Notes under the pieces: model-generated
Database searches by the model: none
Told to the model about the DNA's origin: nothing
Seen by the model: the letters and a program-made list of their open reading frames with translations, nothing else
Part shown: piece by piece, positions 40,942 to 49,155 of the stretch
Layout: each line of letters opens with the position of its first letter
How positions within the stretch are numbered: position 1 is the first letter of the stretch
Made by a program: the position numbers and the translations under genes
DNA from: Gemmatimonadota bacterium
GTDB taxonomy: Bacteria; Gemmatimonadota; Gemmatimonadetes; Longimicrobiales; Gaopeijiaceae
Length of the DNA stretch: 64,000 nt
Assembly (NCBI GenBank): GCA_028875075.1
Contig: JAPPGF010000030.1
Coordinates: forward strand, 1-64,000
Direction: 5' to 3'

Positions 40942-41147
40942 GGACCTCCAGCCCGGAGCCGCGGCAACGACACGGCGCCAGCGACGAGCGGGCGGGCCAC
41001 GGCCGCTGCCGCCCAGGCCGACGTGAACGGCTCCGCCTCCCGCTCCACGGGGGTCGCCGGAACTTCGGAGGCGGCGGATCGCACCCGAACAGGCATCAGG
41101 GTCGAGATGCTGGAGAGGTCGCCTCCGAGGCCGCGCCGCCCGGTCAC
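40938..41147 (-). CDS. Candidate 69-aa small protein between wbpA and cysQ
   Basis: A 69-codon frame with a GTG start overlapping the wbpA stop by four bases (GTGA) and a stop overlapping the cysQ-like start by four bases (GTGA). Third codon positions are strongly G/C, like the real genes around it. The protein is Ala/Arg/Pro-rich with no membrane helix or motif I recognise. The exact double fit, repeated at many true junctions in this window, is the main argument that it is translated. It could instead be spacer that is open by chance at this GC content. Confidence 0.4.
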   Translation of the reverse strand: MTGRRGLGGDLSSISTLMPVRVRSAASEVPATPVEREAEPFTSAWAAAAVARPLVAGAVSLPRLRAGGP

Positions 41148-42478
41148 GGGTTCTCGGACTTCACGATCCAGCGCTGTCGCTCACCCCGCATCCGCACCGC
41201 ACGTACGCGAGCCGTTGCGTTGCGCGCATCGACGAGCGCGCGCGAATGCTCGACGACGGCCTCGTAGTCGAACGCGGAGTGATCCGTCACGATCACGGTC
41301 GCATCCACCGAATTCAACAACTCGGGCGTGAGCGCGACCGACTCGAGACAGTCTCCGTTCCGGTTTACCCGTGGCACGTACGGATCGCTGTAGAGGACCT
41401 TGGCACCGTCGGCCTGGAGCAACTGCATGACGTCCAGCGCTGGAGACTCACGCACGTCGTCGACGTCCGGCTTGTAGGCGACGCCCAGCATCAGTACGGT
41501 CGAGCCGTTCACGGACTTGCGGCTGGCGTTGAGCGCCTCGCGTACCTTGTTCACGACAAAGATGGGCATCTCCGCGTTGATCTCCGACGCGAGATCGATG
41601 AAGCGTGTCTTGTAGTTGAGGGTCCGCATCTTCCATGACAGATAGTGCGGATCGACCGGAATGCAGTGACCGCCCAGGCCCGGGCCAGGGTTGAACTTCA
41701 TGAAGCCGAACGGCTTGGTCGCCGCTGCGTCCACCACCTCCCAGACGTCTACGCCCAGTCTGTCCGCGATGATCGCGGTCTCGTTGACGAGTCCGATGTT
41801 CACCGAACGGAATGTATTCTCGAGAATCTTGGTCAGTTCGGCCGCCTCCACGGACGAGACCGGGACCGTCGTCTCGATGAAGCGCCCATAGAAGGCCTGC
41901 CCGACGGCCCTGCATCGAGGCGTGATTCCGCCGATGACCTTCGGCGTGTTGCGTGTCTGCCAATCAGGGTTGCCCGGATCGACACGCTCGGGCGAGAAGC
42001 ACAGGAAGAAGTCCTCCCCGACCTTGAGTCCGGTCGACTGGCACGCGGGCAATACGAGTTCGCGGGTGGTTCCGGGGTAGGTCGTGGACTCCAGCACGAT
42101 CAGGTGCCCGGGCCGGAGCGCTTCGGCTACCGCCCGGGTCGCAGACATGATGAACGAGACGTCCGGATCGCGGGTCTTCGACAGGGGCGTCGGCACACAG
42201 ATCGAGACCGCGTCGCACTCGGCGATGCGGGCCAGATCGCACGTCGCCTCGAGCCGCCCGGCCGCCACGTGCACCGCCACATCCTCGTCGGAGAGGTCCA
42301 GGATGTGGCTCTTTCCCGCGTTGACCCCCTCGACCAGCCCGTCCTTGACGTCGAAACCGACGACACGGATGCCAGTGCGGGCGGCTTCGACGGCGAGGGG
42401 CAGCCCGACGTACCCGAGCCCGATGACCCCGAAGATCAGGTCCGCATTCTGGAAGTGTTCGAGCCTGTTCTTGACCAT
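41144..42478 (-). CDS. Nucleotide-sugar 6-dehydrogenase (WbpA/UDP-GlcNAc dehydrogenase type)
   Basis: Oxidises a UDP-N-acetylhexosamine to the uronic acid. The 444-aa protein has FGVIGLGYVGLPLAV near residue 16, the loop CVPTPLSKTRDPD, the FSPERVDPGN segment and the catalytic Cys272 in GPGLGGHCIPVDP. The PDVDDVRESPALDV C-terminal site follows. The GLPLA and GGHCIPVDP versions separate WbpA/WbpO enzymes from the Ugd type found at 32-33 kb, so the window carries both. It probably feeds an O-antigen, capsule or exopolysaccharide pathway elsewhere. The 242-base gap upstream shows no clear promoter. Confidence 0.92.
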   Translation of the reverse strand: MVKNRLEHFQNADLIFGVIGLGYVGLPLAVEAARTGIRVVGFDVKDGLVEGVNAGKSHILDLSDEDVAVHVAAGRLEATCDLARIAECDAVSICVPTPLSKTRDPDVSFIMSATRAVAEALRPGHLIVLESTTYPGTTRELVLPACQSTGLKVGEDFFLCFSPERVDPGNPDWQTRNTPKVIGGITPRCRAVGQAFYGRFIETTVPVSSVEAAELTKILENTFRSVNIGLVNETAIIADRLGVDVWEVVDAAATKPFGFMKFNPGPGLGGHCIPVDPHYLSWKMRTLNYKTRFIDLASEINAEMPIFVVNKVREALNASRKSVNGSTVLMLGVAYKPDVDDVRESPALDVMQLLQADGAKVLYSDPYVPRVNRNGDCLESVALTPELLNSVDATVIVTDHSAFDYEAVVEHSRALVDARNATARVRAVRMRGERQRWIVKSENP

Positions 42479-42720
42479 ATCGTCAGCCGACCGCAGGCGG
42501 CGCTGGGCGAATCCAGACAGCGGTCTGCCAAGGAAACATCTGTCGCGCGCCCTGCCGCATCAAGCGCCCGCGGCACCCGACGAGGCCGTGCCGTCGAGCC
42601 CGACCGCTCGCCGAGGGCATTCGTCTGTCCGCTCGCCCCGGGGAGCTACGACGGTCGCGGCACCGGGCGCGGCCACCGATGCTTCGCCACCAACCGCGTC
42701 GCCCCCGCGACCGCCTAGCC

Positions 42721-43500
42721 CTAGGTCCACCAGCGTCGAACCGCCTCGACCAGACCGTCGATCGTGTGCTCCTCCGCCACGGCCTCCACGGAGTATCCGA
42801 GGTCCCGTGCCGCGCCCGCCGTCACCGTTCCGATCGCCGCGACCGGAACGGCGAGGACGGGCGGGCCGAGAGCGGCGAGCAAGTTTCGAGCAGCCGAAGC
42901 GGACGTAACGGTCAACAGGTCGAGGCGTGCGGCGCGGAGAGCCGCAGCCAGCTCGGCGAGGTCACCGGCGTCCGCCGGTGCGGAGGCGTATGCCGTCACG
43001 CGCTCCACCGTCGCGCCGCGCGCCTCCAGTCCCTCCAGCAGTACGTCCCGGGAGTCCTCGGCGACCGCCAGGAGCACGCTGGAGCCGGCCAGGGGGACCC
43101 CTGTTCGATCGATCTGCTCGAGCACACCCTCGGCATCGTAGCGTTCGGGGACCAGGCCGGCGTGCCAGCCTCTGGCGGCCGCCGCCGCTGCGGTGCGGGG
43201 ACCGACCGCCGCGAGTCGCCGCGGCGCACCGCCCCCGGCAACCGCGACCGCCGCGCTCAAGGCTTGCACGCCGGCCTCCGAGGTGAGCATCACCCAGTCG
43301 TACTCGTCCACGCGCGCCGCCGCCCGCTCGAGCGCGGTCGCGTCGGGCGGCGGGACGAGGCGCAACGCAGGCGCATCGACCACCAGCGCGCCCAGGCGTC
43401 TCAACTCCGCCGCGAGCCGGTCGCCCTTCGCGGGCGGTCGGGTCACTCCCACGGTGAGGCCCGCGAGGGGCTGCACGCCGCCCTCCCCTGCCGCTCGCAT
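42721..43500 (-). CDS. hemD: Uroporphyrinogen-III synthase
   Basis: Closes and inverts the D-ring of hydroxymethylbilane. The family is poorly conserved. The recognisable parts are the N-terminal GLTVGVTRPPAKGDRLAAELR, VMLTSEAGVQAL near residue 75, AAVGPRTAAAAAARGW, and the second-domain LLTVTSASAARNLLAALG. The start is the ATG at 43500, giving about 259 aa; the frame extends to 43575 into a hairpin. No hemC is adjacent, which is unusual. It follows rpmB across a strong hairpin. Confidence 0.87.
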   Translation of the reverse strand: MRAAGEGGVQPLAGLTVGVTRPPAKGDRLAAELRRLGALVVDAPALRLVPPPDATALERAAARVDEYDWVMLTSEAGVQALSAAVAVAGGGAPRRLAAVGPRTAAAAAARGWHAGLVPERYDAEGVLEQIDRTGVPLAGSSVLLAVAEDSRDVLLEGLEARGATVERVTAYASAPADAGDLAELAAALRAARLDLLTVTSASAARNLLAALGPPVLAVPVAAIGTVTAGAARDLGYSVEAVAEEHTIDGLVEAVRRWWT

Positions 43501-43525
43501 GCTCAACCCCGGATCCTCATGCGCG

Positions 43526-43557
43526 AGACGCTTCCGCGGGCGAACGCGGAAGCGTCT
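43526..43557 (-). terminator. Strong hairpin downstream of rpmB
   Basis: A perfect 13-bp stem, AGACGCTTCCGCG (43526-43538) with CGCGGAAGCGTCT (43545-43557), has a six-base loop and lies 33 bases past the rpmB stop. No T-run follows on the minus strand. It probably ends or attenuates the rpmB transcript before hemD. Confidence 0.6.
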
Positions 43558-43590
43558 GAGTCGAGCGGACGACAATACCGCGTTGGCCGC

Positions 43591-43806
43591 TCAGTCCCTT
43601 GCCGCGCCAGCGCGCGGCACCTTCGTGACCTTGTTGGCTGAGATGCACGACGTGCACACTCGCACGCGGCGCCGCTCCCCGTCACGGTCGAGAATCTTGA
43701 CCGTCTGGAGATTGGGTAGCCATCGCCGTCTCGTCTTGTTGTTGGCGTGGCTCACGTTGTTTCCCGTTGAAGGGCGTTTGCCACACACGTAACAGACCCG
43801 CGCCAT
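43591..43806 (-). CDS. rpmB: 50S ribosomal protein L28
   Basis: Large-subunit protein of 71 aa with the N-terminal [21 protein letters not shown] and a C-terminal [10 protein letters not shown]. The four cysteines (5, 8, 51, 54) mark the zinc-binding form. rpmG, often its neighbour, is absent. It sits between a lipoprotein gene and hemD, apart from the main ribosomal string by one gene. Confidence 0.97.
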   Translation of the reverse strand: MARVCYVCGKRPSTGNNVSHANNKTRRRWLPNLQTVKILDRDGERRRVRVCTSCISANKVTKVPRAGAARD

Positions 43807-43827
43807 CGCTCGACCCCAGTCAGCTCG

Positions 43828-44328
43828 CTACATACCGTCGGAGGACTCGACGGCCTCGGCCTCGAGGTAATGGGTGTTGAACTCGACCACCAGCCGGTCG
43901 TTCTCCGTGATCTCGCCAGCGCTCACCCACTCGTCCACGGCAGCCGTCGTGATGGCGGTCACCGTACCGACGACGTCGAACATCGCGCCAGACGCGGGCG
44001 GCGAATCGCTGCGCACGAGGAAAGCGGTAGGCGCCGGGTCCGTGGGCAGCTCGACGAAGACGGCGCCCGTGCCGACCACGCTGGCCGCCATCATCCCGTT
44101 GAGCCGTATCATCTGGCCTTCGTAGGCCGCAGGATCGACCCCGAGCGCCCCGGCGTCGACCACCGCGGCTTCCGGCATCGCCGGCGCGGCCTCCTCCATA
44201 GCGGGTGTGTCCTCAGCCATGTCGTCCGCGGCCGGCTCCCCGCCACCGCATCCCGTCAGCGCCACCAGCGCCACCACGAGGCACGACGACGTCAGCCTGA
44301 GTCCGTGTCTCCAGTACGTTTCGGTCAT
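43828..44328 (-). CDS. Putative lipoprotein of unknown function
   Basis: From the ATG at 44328, with GATGAGG just upstream, the 166-aa precursor has a signal peptide and lipobox LTGC (Cys27). A low-complexity Glu/Ala/Pro/Met linker follows (about 31-58). The globular part (about 60-160) contains YEGQMIRLNGMMAAS, VFVELPTD and FDVVGTVTAI, suggesting a small beta-barrel (OB-like) fold. I recognise no family. A longer form could begin at a TTG at 44355 overlapping the rplQ stop. It is embedded between rplQ and rpmB, an unusual place for an envelope protein. Confidence 0.75.
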   Translation of the reverse strand: MTETYWRHGLRLTSSCLVVALVALTGCGGGEPAADDMAEDTPAMEEAAPAMPEAAVVDAGALGVDPAAYEGQMIRLNGMMAASVVGTGAVFVELPTDPAPTAFLVRSDSPPASGAMFDVVGTVTAITTAAVDEWVSAGEITENDRLVVEFNTHYLEAEAVESSDGM

Positions 44329-44351
44329 GATCCTCATCCGGTAAAAGGAAT

Positions 44352-44705
44352 TCAATCCACGAGCTCGATGAGAGACATCTCGGCGGCGTCGCCCTGGCGC
44401 GGTCCGAGCTTCAGGATCCGCGTATATCCGCCCGGACGGCTCGTGTACCTCGGGCCGATGTCGGCGAACAGCCGCCCCAACACGTCATGGTCCTGGATAC
44501 GCCGTGCCGCCAGGCGGCGTGCATGCAGGTCGCCACGCTTGGCCAGCGTGATCAGGCGCTCCGCGTACGGACGCAACTCCTTCGCCTTGGCCGTCGTGGT
44601 CTCGATGCGACCGTGCCGAAAGAGCGCGGTCGCCATATTGCGCATCGTAGCACGCTTGTGCGATGCGGAACGAGAGAGCTTCCTGCCCTTCTTTCGATGG
44701 CGCAT
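44352..44705 (-). CDS. rplQ: 50S ribosomal protein L17
   Basis: 117-aa large-subunit protein lining the exit-tunnel region. The N-terminus [23 protein letters not shown] and the following [25 protein letters not shown] are family signatures. It follows rpoA with a 37-base gap, ending the alpha-operon order rpsM-rpsK-rpsD-rpoA-rplQ. Confidence 0.97.
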   Translation of the reverse strand: MRHRKKGRKLSRSASHKRATMRNMATALFRHGRIETTTAKAKELRPYAERLITLAKRGDLHARRLAARRIQDHDVLGRLFADIGPRYTSRPGGYTRILKLGPRQGDAAEMSLIELVD

Positions 44706-44742
44706 AAGTGTTCGATCCGAGCGGCTGCGAGCCGCGTAGGAC

Positions 44743-45792
44743 TCAGTGCCCTTCGGCCTCCGCTGCGACAGCCTCCATCTCGACGAAGAAGAGCTGGCCG
44801 TCGTCGGCTTCCTCGAACTTCATTCCGAAGCGCAGTCCGTGTTCGTCGAGGAAGCCTTCGATCTCCTCCAGCGACTTCTTGCCGAAATTGTCGATCTTGA
44901 GCATCTCTTCCTCGCTCCACTGCACAAGATCGCCCAGCGTCTGGATGTTCTCCTTTTGCAGGGAGTTGCGGGTCCTGACGGAGAGCTCGGCCAGGTCCTC
45001 GATAGGCTTGCCGAACAGATCGCGCAGACGCTCCGGCACGACCGCGGCGCCCGGCGGCGTAGCCTGCGGGATCCTGTCCTGACCGAAGTACAGCATGTAT
45101 TCGAGGTACTTGCGGACGAGCTCGGAGGCATACGCCACGGCGTCTTCGGGGTGAACCGACCCGTCCGTCTCGACGAACAGCGCCAGGCGGTCGAAGTCGG
45201 TGCGCTGACCGACGCGAGTCTCCTCGACTGTGAAGTTCGCCCGCCGCACCGGATTGTAGATCGAGTCGATGCGGACCAGGTCAACGGGAGCGCCACGGGG
45301 CACCGGATGCTGATCGGCCAGCACGAACCCGCGGCCCTTGTTGACGTGGAGCTCGACATTGAGTTCGCGCTCCTCCTGAAGCGTGAGCAGGTGATGGCCG
45401 GGATCGAGAACGGCGACCCCGGCAGAGGCCTGGAGCTCGGCGGCTGTCACCACGCCGGCCTGGGACGTAGTGAGCTTGAGCGTCGCCTCCTCGACGTCGT
45501 CGTCCAACGTCACCACGAGTGACTTGAGGTTCTGGATGATCTGGTGCACGTCCTCGACGACCCCGGCGATCGTCTGGTGCTCGTGGACCACGCCGTCGAT
45601 TCTGAACGCCCAGACGGCCCCTCCCCGGAGAGACGAAAGCAGAACGCGCCGCACCGAGTTGCCGAGCGTGTGCCCGAAGCCCCGCTCGAGCGGCTCGATG
45701 ACGAAGCGGGCCCTCTTGCCGTCCCCGGACCTCTCGGCGATGTCGATGCGCTCGGGAAGAACCAGACCGGCCAGATCCATCTCCACGTGCAT
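44743..45792 (-). CDS. rpoA: RNA polymerase alpha subunit
   Basis: Scaffolds RNA polymerase assembly. The 349-aa protein has the N-terminal dimerisation domain ([23 protein letters not shown], residues ~35-57) and a long insert domain. The C-terminal domain (about 255-335) has the [21 protein letters not shown] helix that contacts UP elements and activators. A near-perfect Shine-Dalgarno (TAGGAGGAG) precedes the ATG at 45792. The frame upstream to 45921 overlaps rpsD and is rejected. Confidence 0.97.
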   Translation of the reverse strand: MHVEMDLAGLVLPERIDIAERSGDGKRARFVIEPLERGFGHTLGNSVRRVLLSSLRGGAVWAFRIDGVVHEHQTIAGVVEDVHQIIQNLKSLVVTLDDDVEEATLKLTTSQAGVVTAAELQASAGVAVLDPGHHLLTLQEERELNVELHVNKGRGFVLADQHPVPRGAPVDLVRIDSIYNPVRRANFTVEETRVGQRTDFDRLALFVETDGSVHPEDAVAYASELVRKYLEYMLYFGQDRIPQATPPGAAVVPERLRDLFGKPIEDLAELSVRTRNSLQKENIQTLGDLVQWSEEEMLKIDNFGKKSLEEIEGFLDEHGLRFGMKFEEADDGQLFFVEMEAVAAEAEGH

Positions 45793-45806
45793 GCTCCTCC
45801 TAGTGC

Positions 45807-46442
45807 CTACTTCGAGTAGAGCTCGACGATGAGCTGCTCCTGTACGGCAAGCGCGATGTCCTGCCTCTCCGGCATTCGAACGACTCGCCCTACGCGATTC
45901 TTCTCGTCCAGCGCAAGCCACTCCGGCACGCTGACCCGGGTGCGCGCCTCAAGCGACTGCTGGACCGTGGCCATGTCCCGGTCGCGACTCCGAACGGCCA
46001 CCTCGTCTCCCACGCGCACGCGGAAGCTCGGCACGTCGACGATGCGCCCGTTCACTTCGACGTGGCGATGCCTGACAAGCTGCCGAGCCTGGGCACGACT
46101 GGCCGCGAAACCCAGCCTAAAGGCGATGTTGTCGAGGCGCACCTCGAGGTTGAGCAGAAGATTCGCGCCGGTGACGCCCGGCTGCGTCGCGGCTCGCTCG
46201 AACAGATTGCGGAACTGTTGCTCGTGCAGTCCGTAGATCCGCTTCACCTTTTGTTTTTCGCGCAACTGGAGCGCGTACTCGGACTGCTTTCGGCGTCTTG
46301 CCTGGGCCGGTCCGTGCTGGCCCGGCGGATACGTGCGCCGGTCCACGGGACATTTCTCCGTGTAACACTTGGCGCCCTTGAGGAACAGCTTCTGCCCCTC
46401 GCGGCGGCACAGCTTGCAGACCGGCCCGTTGTATCTCGACAT
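45807..46442 (-). CDS. rpsD: 30S ribosomal protein S4
   Basis: Primary 16S-binding assembly protein of 211 aa, and in many bacteria the repressor of its own operon. The N-terminus has the four-cysteine zinc form (C9, C12, C26, C31). The S4 RNA-binding domain is present with RLDNIAFRLGFAASRAQARQLVRHRHV. It lies between rpsK and rpoA with short gaps. Confidence 0.97.
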   Translation of the reverse strand: MSRYNGPVCKLCRREGQKLFLKGAKCYTEKCPVDRRTYPPGQHGPAQARRRKQSEYALQLREKQKVKRIYGLHEQQFRNLFERAATQPGVTGANLLLNLEVRLDNIAFRLGFAASRAQARQLVRHRHVEVNGRIVDVPSFRVRVGDEVAVRSRDRDMATVQQSLEARTRVSVPEWLALDEKNRVGRVVRMPERQDIALAVQEQLIVELYSK

Positions 46443-46460
46443 GCGTGTTCGTCCCGGGCG

Positions 46461-46865
46461 TCAGACCCGCCGCTTCTTCGGCGGCCGACAACCGTTGTGG
46501 GGCAGAGGAGTCACGTCCTGGATCGACTTGATGTGCAGGCCGGCGGTGGCAAGAGCCTGGATCGCGGACTCGCGGCCGGAACCGGGTCCCTGCACGAGCA
46601 CGGCGACACGCCGCACACCGGCCGCCAACGCCTCGCGACCGGCCAGCTCGGCGGCTACCGTCGCGGCAAAGGGGGTCGATTTCTTCGATCCCTTGAAGCC
46701 CGCCTTTCCCGCACTGGACCACACGACCGCGTTGCCCTGATTGTCCGTGATCGTGATCAGCGTGTTGTTGAAAGTCGCCTTGATGTGAGCGACGCCATCG
46801 GCTTCGACGACACGCTTGCGCCCCCTGCCGCGTGCCCCTGATCTGCCGGACTTGGGAGTGGCCAT
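46461..46865 (-). CDS. rpsK: 30S ribosomal protein S11
   Basis: 134-aa small-subunit platform protein near the mRNA exit. It shows [33 protein letters not shown]-type core motifs (quoted in part) and the conserved C-terminal [18 protein letters not shown]. It is preceded by an unusually long 110-base gap after rpsM that contains a hairpin. Confidence 0.97.
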   Translation of the reverse strand: MATPKSGRSGARGRGRKRVVEADGVAHIKATFNNTLITITDNQGNAVVWSSAGKAGFKGSKKSTPFAATVAAELAGREALAAGVRRVAVLVQGPGSGRESAIQALATAGLHIKSIQDVTPLPHNGCRPPKKRRV

Positions 46866-46917
46866 GCTCGTTCTTCCTTAGGACCCCTAGGGTATCGACA
46901 AGCCGATGCGGCGAACC

Positions 46918-46937
46918 GGAGGCCCCAGCGGGGCTCC
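46918..46937 (-). other. Hairpin in the rpsM-rpsK gap
   Basis: Bases 46918-46926 and 46930-46937 can form an 8-bp GC stem with one bulged G and a three-base loop. It is in the only sizeable gap inside the alpha operon. It could be a processing or regulatory structure; no T-run is present. Confidence 0.35.
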
Positions 46938-46975
46938 GTCCGGACCTCGCGCCCAGGCGATCTCAGCCGCGCCCG

Positions 46976-47356
46976 CTACTTCTTCGGTGCCTTCTTCTTC
47001 CCTGCGATCGCACGCCGCGCCCCTTTGTGCGTCCGCGCGTTGGTATGCGTGCGCTGGCCACGCACCGGGAGGCCCCGGCGATGCCTCAGCCCCCGGTAGC
47101 AGCCGATGTCCATGAGGCGTTTCACGTTCATGGATGTCTCGGTGCGCAACGCCCCCTCCACCTTGTACTTGCCCTCGATCTCGTGCCGGAGTCGGTTCAC
47201 GTCTTCGTCGGTCAGGTCCTGAGTTCGCGTCGTGGGGTCTACTCCCGTGCTATCCAGGATCTGATGGGCGCGCGCGCGGCCGATGCCATAGATATAGGTG
47301 AGCGCGATGTCGATCGGCTTACCCCGGGGAAGGTCGACACCTGCGATACGGGCCAT
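46976..47356 (-). CDS. rpsM: 30S ribosomal protein S13
   Basis: 126-aa small-subunit head protein contacting the 50S subunit and P-site tRNA. The N-terminus [20 protein letters not shown], the [14 protein letters not shown] helix and the C-terminal [24 protein letters not shown] are all typical. It is second in the transcript that begins at rpmJ. Confidence 0.98.
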   Translation of the reverse strand: MARIAGVDLPRGKPIDIALTYIYGIGRARAHQILDSTGVDPTTRTQDLTDEDVNRLRHEIEGKYKVEGALRTETSMNVKRLMDIGCYRGLRHRRGLPVRGQRTHTNARTHKGARRAIAGKKKAPKK

Positions 47357-47392
47357 GGTCTTCGCTCCCCTGCAGACGTCAGCGCGCCGCGC

Positions 47393-47509
47393 TCACCCTT
47401 GGCGCTGCTTGTGGCGCGGATTGCGCTTACAGATGACCCGGACGACACCGCGTCGGCGGATCACCTTGCAGTGCTCGCAGATGGGTTTGACGCTGCTGCG
47501 AACCTTCAT
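47393..47509 (-). CDS. rpmJ: 50S ribosomal protein L36
   Basis: A 38-aa protein beginning [20 protein letters not shown] and ending NPRHKQRQG. It has the zinc ligands Cys11, Cys14, Cys27 and His33, so it is the zinc-containing form. A Shine-Dalgarno GGGAGG lies 6-7 bases upstream of the ATG. It directly follows the map gene; infA, which normally lies between the two, is missing. A good promoter precedes it, so it heads the alpha-operon transcript. Confidence 0.97.
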   Translation of the reverse strand: MKVRSSVKPICEHCKVIRRRGVVRVICKRNPRHKQRQG

Positions 47510-47545
47510 CACCGGCCTCCCGATTCGTCTCCGGTAAAGCTTGCC

Positions 47546-47574
47546 ATTATAGCGGCAAGGGGTTAGCCCCTCAA
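47546..47574 (-). promoter_or_regulatory. Sigma-70-type promoter upstream of rpmJ
   Basis: On the minus strand TTGAGG (47574-47569) and a perfect TATAAT (47551-47546) are separated by 17 bases. They lie immediately after the map stop codon and 37 bases before the rpmJ start. It is the best promoter match in the window and should drive rpmJ-rpsM-rpsK-rpsD-rpoA-rplQ. The -10 lies within a short inverted repeat (CTTGCC/GGCAAG, 47540-47559), which may be an operator or chance. Confidence 0.75.
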
Positions 47575-47578
47575 GGCG

Positions 47579-48370
47579 TTACGGTGCCGCGGAGCGGCCC
47601 AGCTGGCCCGTCGTGACAGGCGCCAGGGTGAGGATCCTGGGGCCGGTCGCCGTCACTGCCACGGTGTGCTCGAAGTGGGCCGAGCGCGAGCCGTCGGCGG
47701 TGACGACCGTCCAATGGTCGTCCAGAGTCCGGATCCGATCACTCCCTCGCGAGAGCATGGGTTCGATCGCGATCACCATCCCCTCGCGAAGGCGCGGTCC
47801 GTGTCCCGGGCGCCCGATGTTGGGTACTTGAGGCTCCTCGTGTACGTCGCGCCCGACACCGTGACCGACGAGTTCGCGGACGATCCCGAACCCCTTGTCC
47901 TTCACCGTCCCGACCACTGCGGCGCCGATGTCACCCACGTGGAATCCGGGCCTGGCCGCAGCGATGGCACGCTCGAGCGCCTCTTCGGTGATGCTCAACA
48001 GCTCGTGCGTCCGTTCGTCCACCTCGCCGACAGGGAAGGTCCACGCGGAGTCCGAGCACCACCCGTCGAACTTGACTCCCACGTCGATCGACACGGTATC
48101 GCCCTCCACGAGCACACGGTCCGGGCGCGGGATCCCGTGCACGACCTCCTCGTTCACCGATACGCATACGCTGGCGGGGAAATCGTAAAGGCCCTTGAAC
48201 GCCGGCACCGCACCTTCGTGGGAACGAATGAAGGTGTCGCAAAAGGAATCCAGCGCGCCCGTCGAGACCCCTGGAACGATCCTCGTCTCGATCTCGCGAA
48301 GGAGGGCGCCGATGATCGCCCCGCCGCGCGCGATGATGTCGATCTCGTCGGGCGACTTGAGGCGGATCAC
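47579..48370 (-). CDS. map: Methionine aminopeptidase type I
   Basis: Removes the initiator methionine from new proteins. The 263-aa pita-bread-fold enzyme has the metal ligands in IDVGVKFDGWCSDSAWTF, the GHGVGRDVHEEPQVPN histidine motif and GMVIAIEPML. The start is a GTG overlapping the adk stop (GTGA). It follows secY-adk, the conserved order. Confidence 0.97.
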   Translation of the reverse strand: MIRLKSPDEIDIIARGGAIIGALLREIETRIVPGVSTGALDSFCDTFIRSHEGAVPAFKGLYDFPASVCVSVNEEVVHGIPRPDRVLVEGDTVSIDVGVKFDGWCSDSAWTFPVGEVDERTHELLSITEEALERAIAAARPGFHVGDIGAAVVGTVKDKGFGIVRELVGHGVGRDVHEEPQVPNIGRPGHGPRLREGMVIAIEPMLSRGSDRIRTLDDHWTVVTADGSRSAHFEHTVAVTATGPRILTLAPVTTGQLGRSAAP

Positions 48371-49014
48371 GTACCTGTGACCTCCTGCAGCGCGTCCCGC
48401 ACCTTGTCGACGGGGCGATCCGCGGCGACCTGCTCCAACCGGGCCGACGTCCCCAGGTAGAACTGAATGAGAGGCATGGTATCCTTTCGGTACACCTTGA
48501 GCCGTCTGCGAACCGTCGCCGGATCGTCGTCCCGACGGCGTGCGAGCTCACCGCCGCACCGATCGCATGCGCCAGCTTTCCGTGGAGCATTGAAGTGGAT
48601 GTTGTAGACGGCCCCGCAGTCTCGGCAGCTACGACGGCCCGCCATTCGCCGCAAGAGCACCTCGTCGTCCGCCTCGAGCACGATCACCCGGTCGACCTGT
48701 CGATCGACATCCCCGAGAACCGAGGCCAGCATGTCGGCCTGCGGGACCGTGCGAGGGAAGCCGTCGAACACGACTCCCGTGTCGGGAGACAGGCCGCTCA
48801 GCACTTGCCGTACAAGCTCGATGATCAGCCCGTCGGGGACGAGCTCCCCACGGTCCATGTAGCCCTGGGCCCGGCGACCCAGCTCGGTGCCCTCACGGCA
48901 CGCGGCACGCAGCAGGTCTCCGGTAGCCACGTAGCGGGCGCCCGCCCTCTCGGCGAGCCACGCGCCCTGCGTCCCCTTCCCCACGCCCGGCGGTCCCAGA
49001 AGAATCACGACCAC
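48367..49014 (-). CDS. adk: Adenylate kinase
   Basis: Interconverts AMP, ADP and ATP. From the GTG at 49014 the product is 215 aa, the normal length. It has Walker A GPPGVGKGT, the AMP-site VVFDGFPRT and a zinc-type LID with two CxxC pairs (CRDC and CDRC). A G-run upstream could serve as ribosome-binding site; a second GTG at 49008 is possible. The open frame to 49143 lies in the secY-adk gap and lacks homology. Confidence 0.95.
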   Translation of the reverse strand: MVVILLGPPGVGKGTQGAWLAERAGARYVATGDLLRAACREGTELGRRAQGYMDRGELVPDGLIIELVRQVLSGLSPDTGVVFDGFPRTVPQADMLASVLGDVDRQVDRVIVLEADDEVLLRRMAGRRSCRDCGAVYNIHFNAPRKAGACDRCGGELARRRDDDPATVRRRLKVYRKDTMPLIQFYLGTSARLEQVAADRPVDKVRDALQEVTGT

Positions 49015-49083
49015 GACGGCAGGCCCCCGTTCTCGTCGGCAGCTGCTCAGGCGCGCGCTCGCGCGGGCCTTCGAGCCGTGGAG

Positions 49084-49108
49084 CGCCGGCCGGGCCCCGG
49101 GGCCGGCG
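49084..49108 (-). other. GC-rich hairpin in the secY-adk gap
   Basis: CGCCGGCC (49084-49091) and GGCCGGCG (49101-49108) form an 8-bp stem around a 9-base loop in the 141-base secY-adk gap. No T-run follows. It could slow transcription or protect the upstream mRNA. Confidence 0.35.
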
Positions 49109-49155
49109 ACGTCAACTCCCGTCTCCCCGAACTGCGACCCCACCCGGGCCGCATC

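Noticed and set aside
42479-42720. 242-base hemD-wbpA gap examined for a gene or promoter
   Set aside because: A TTGGCA is present on the minus strand, but no -10 at suitable spacing, and no credible coding frame.
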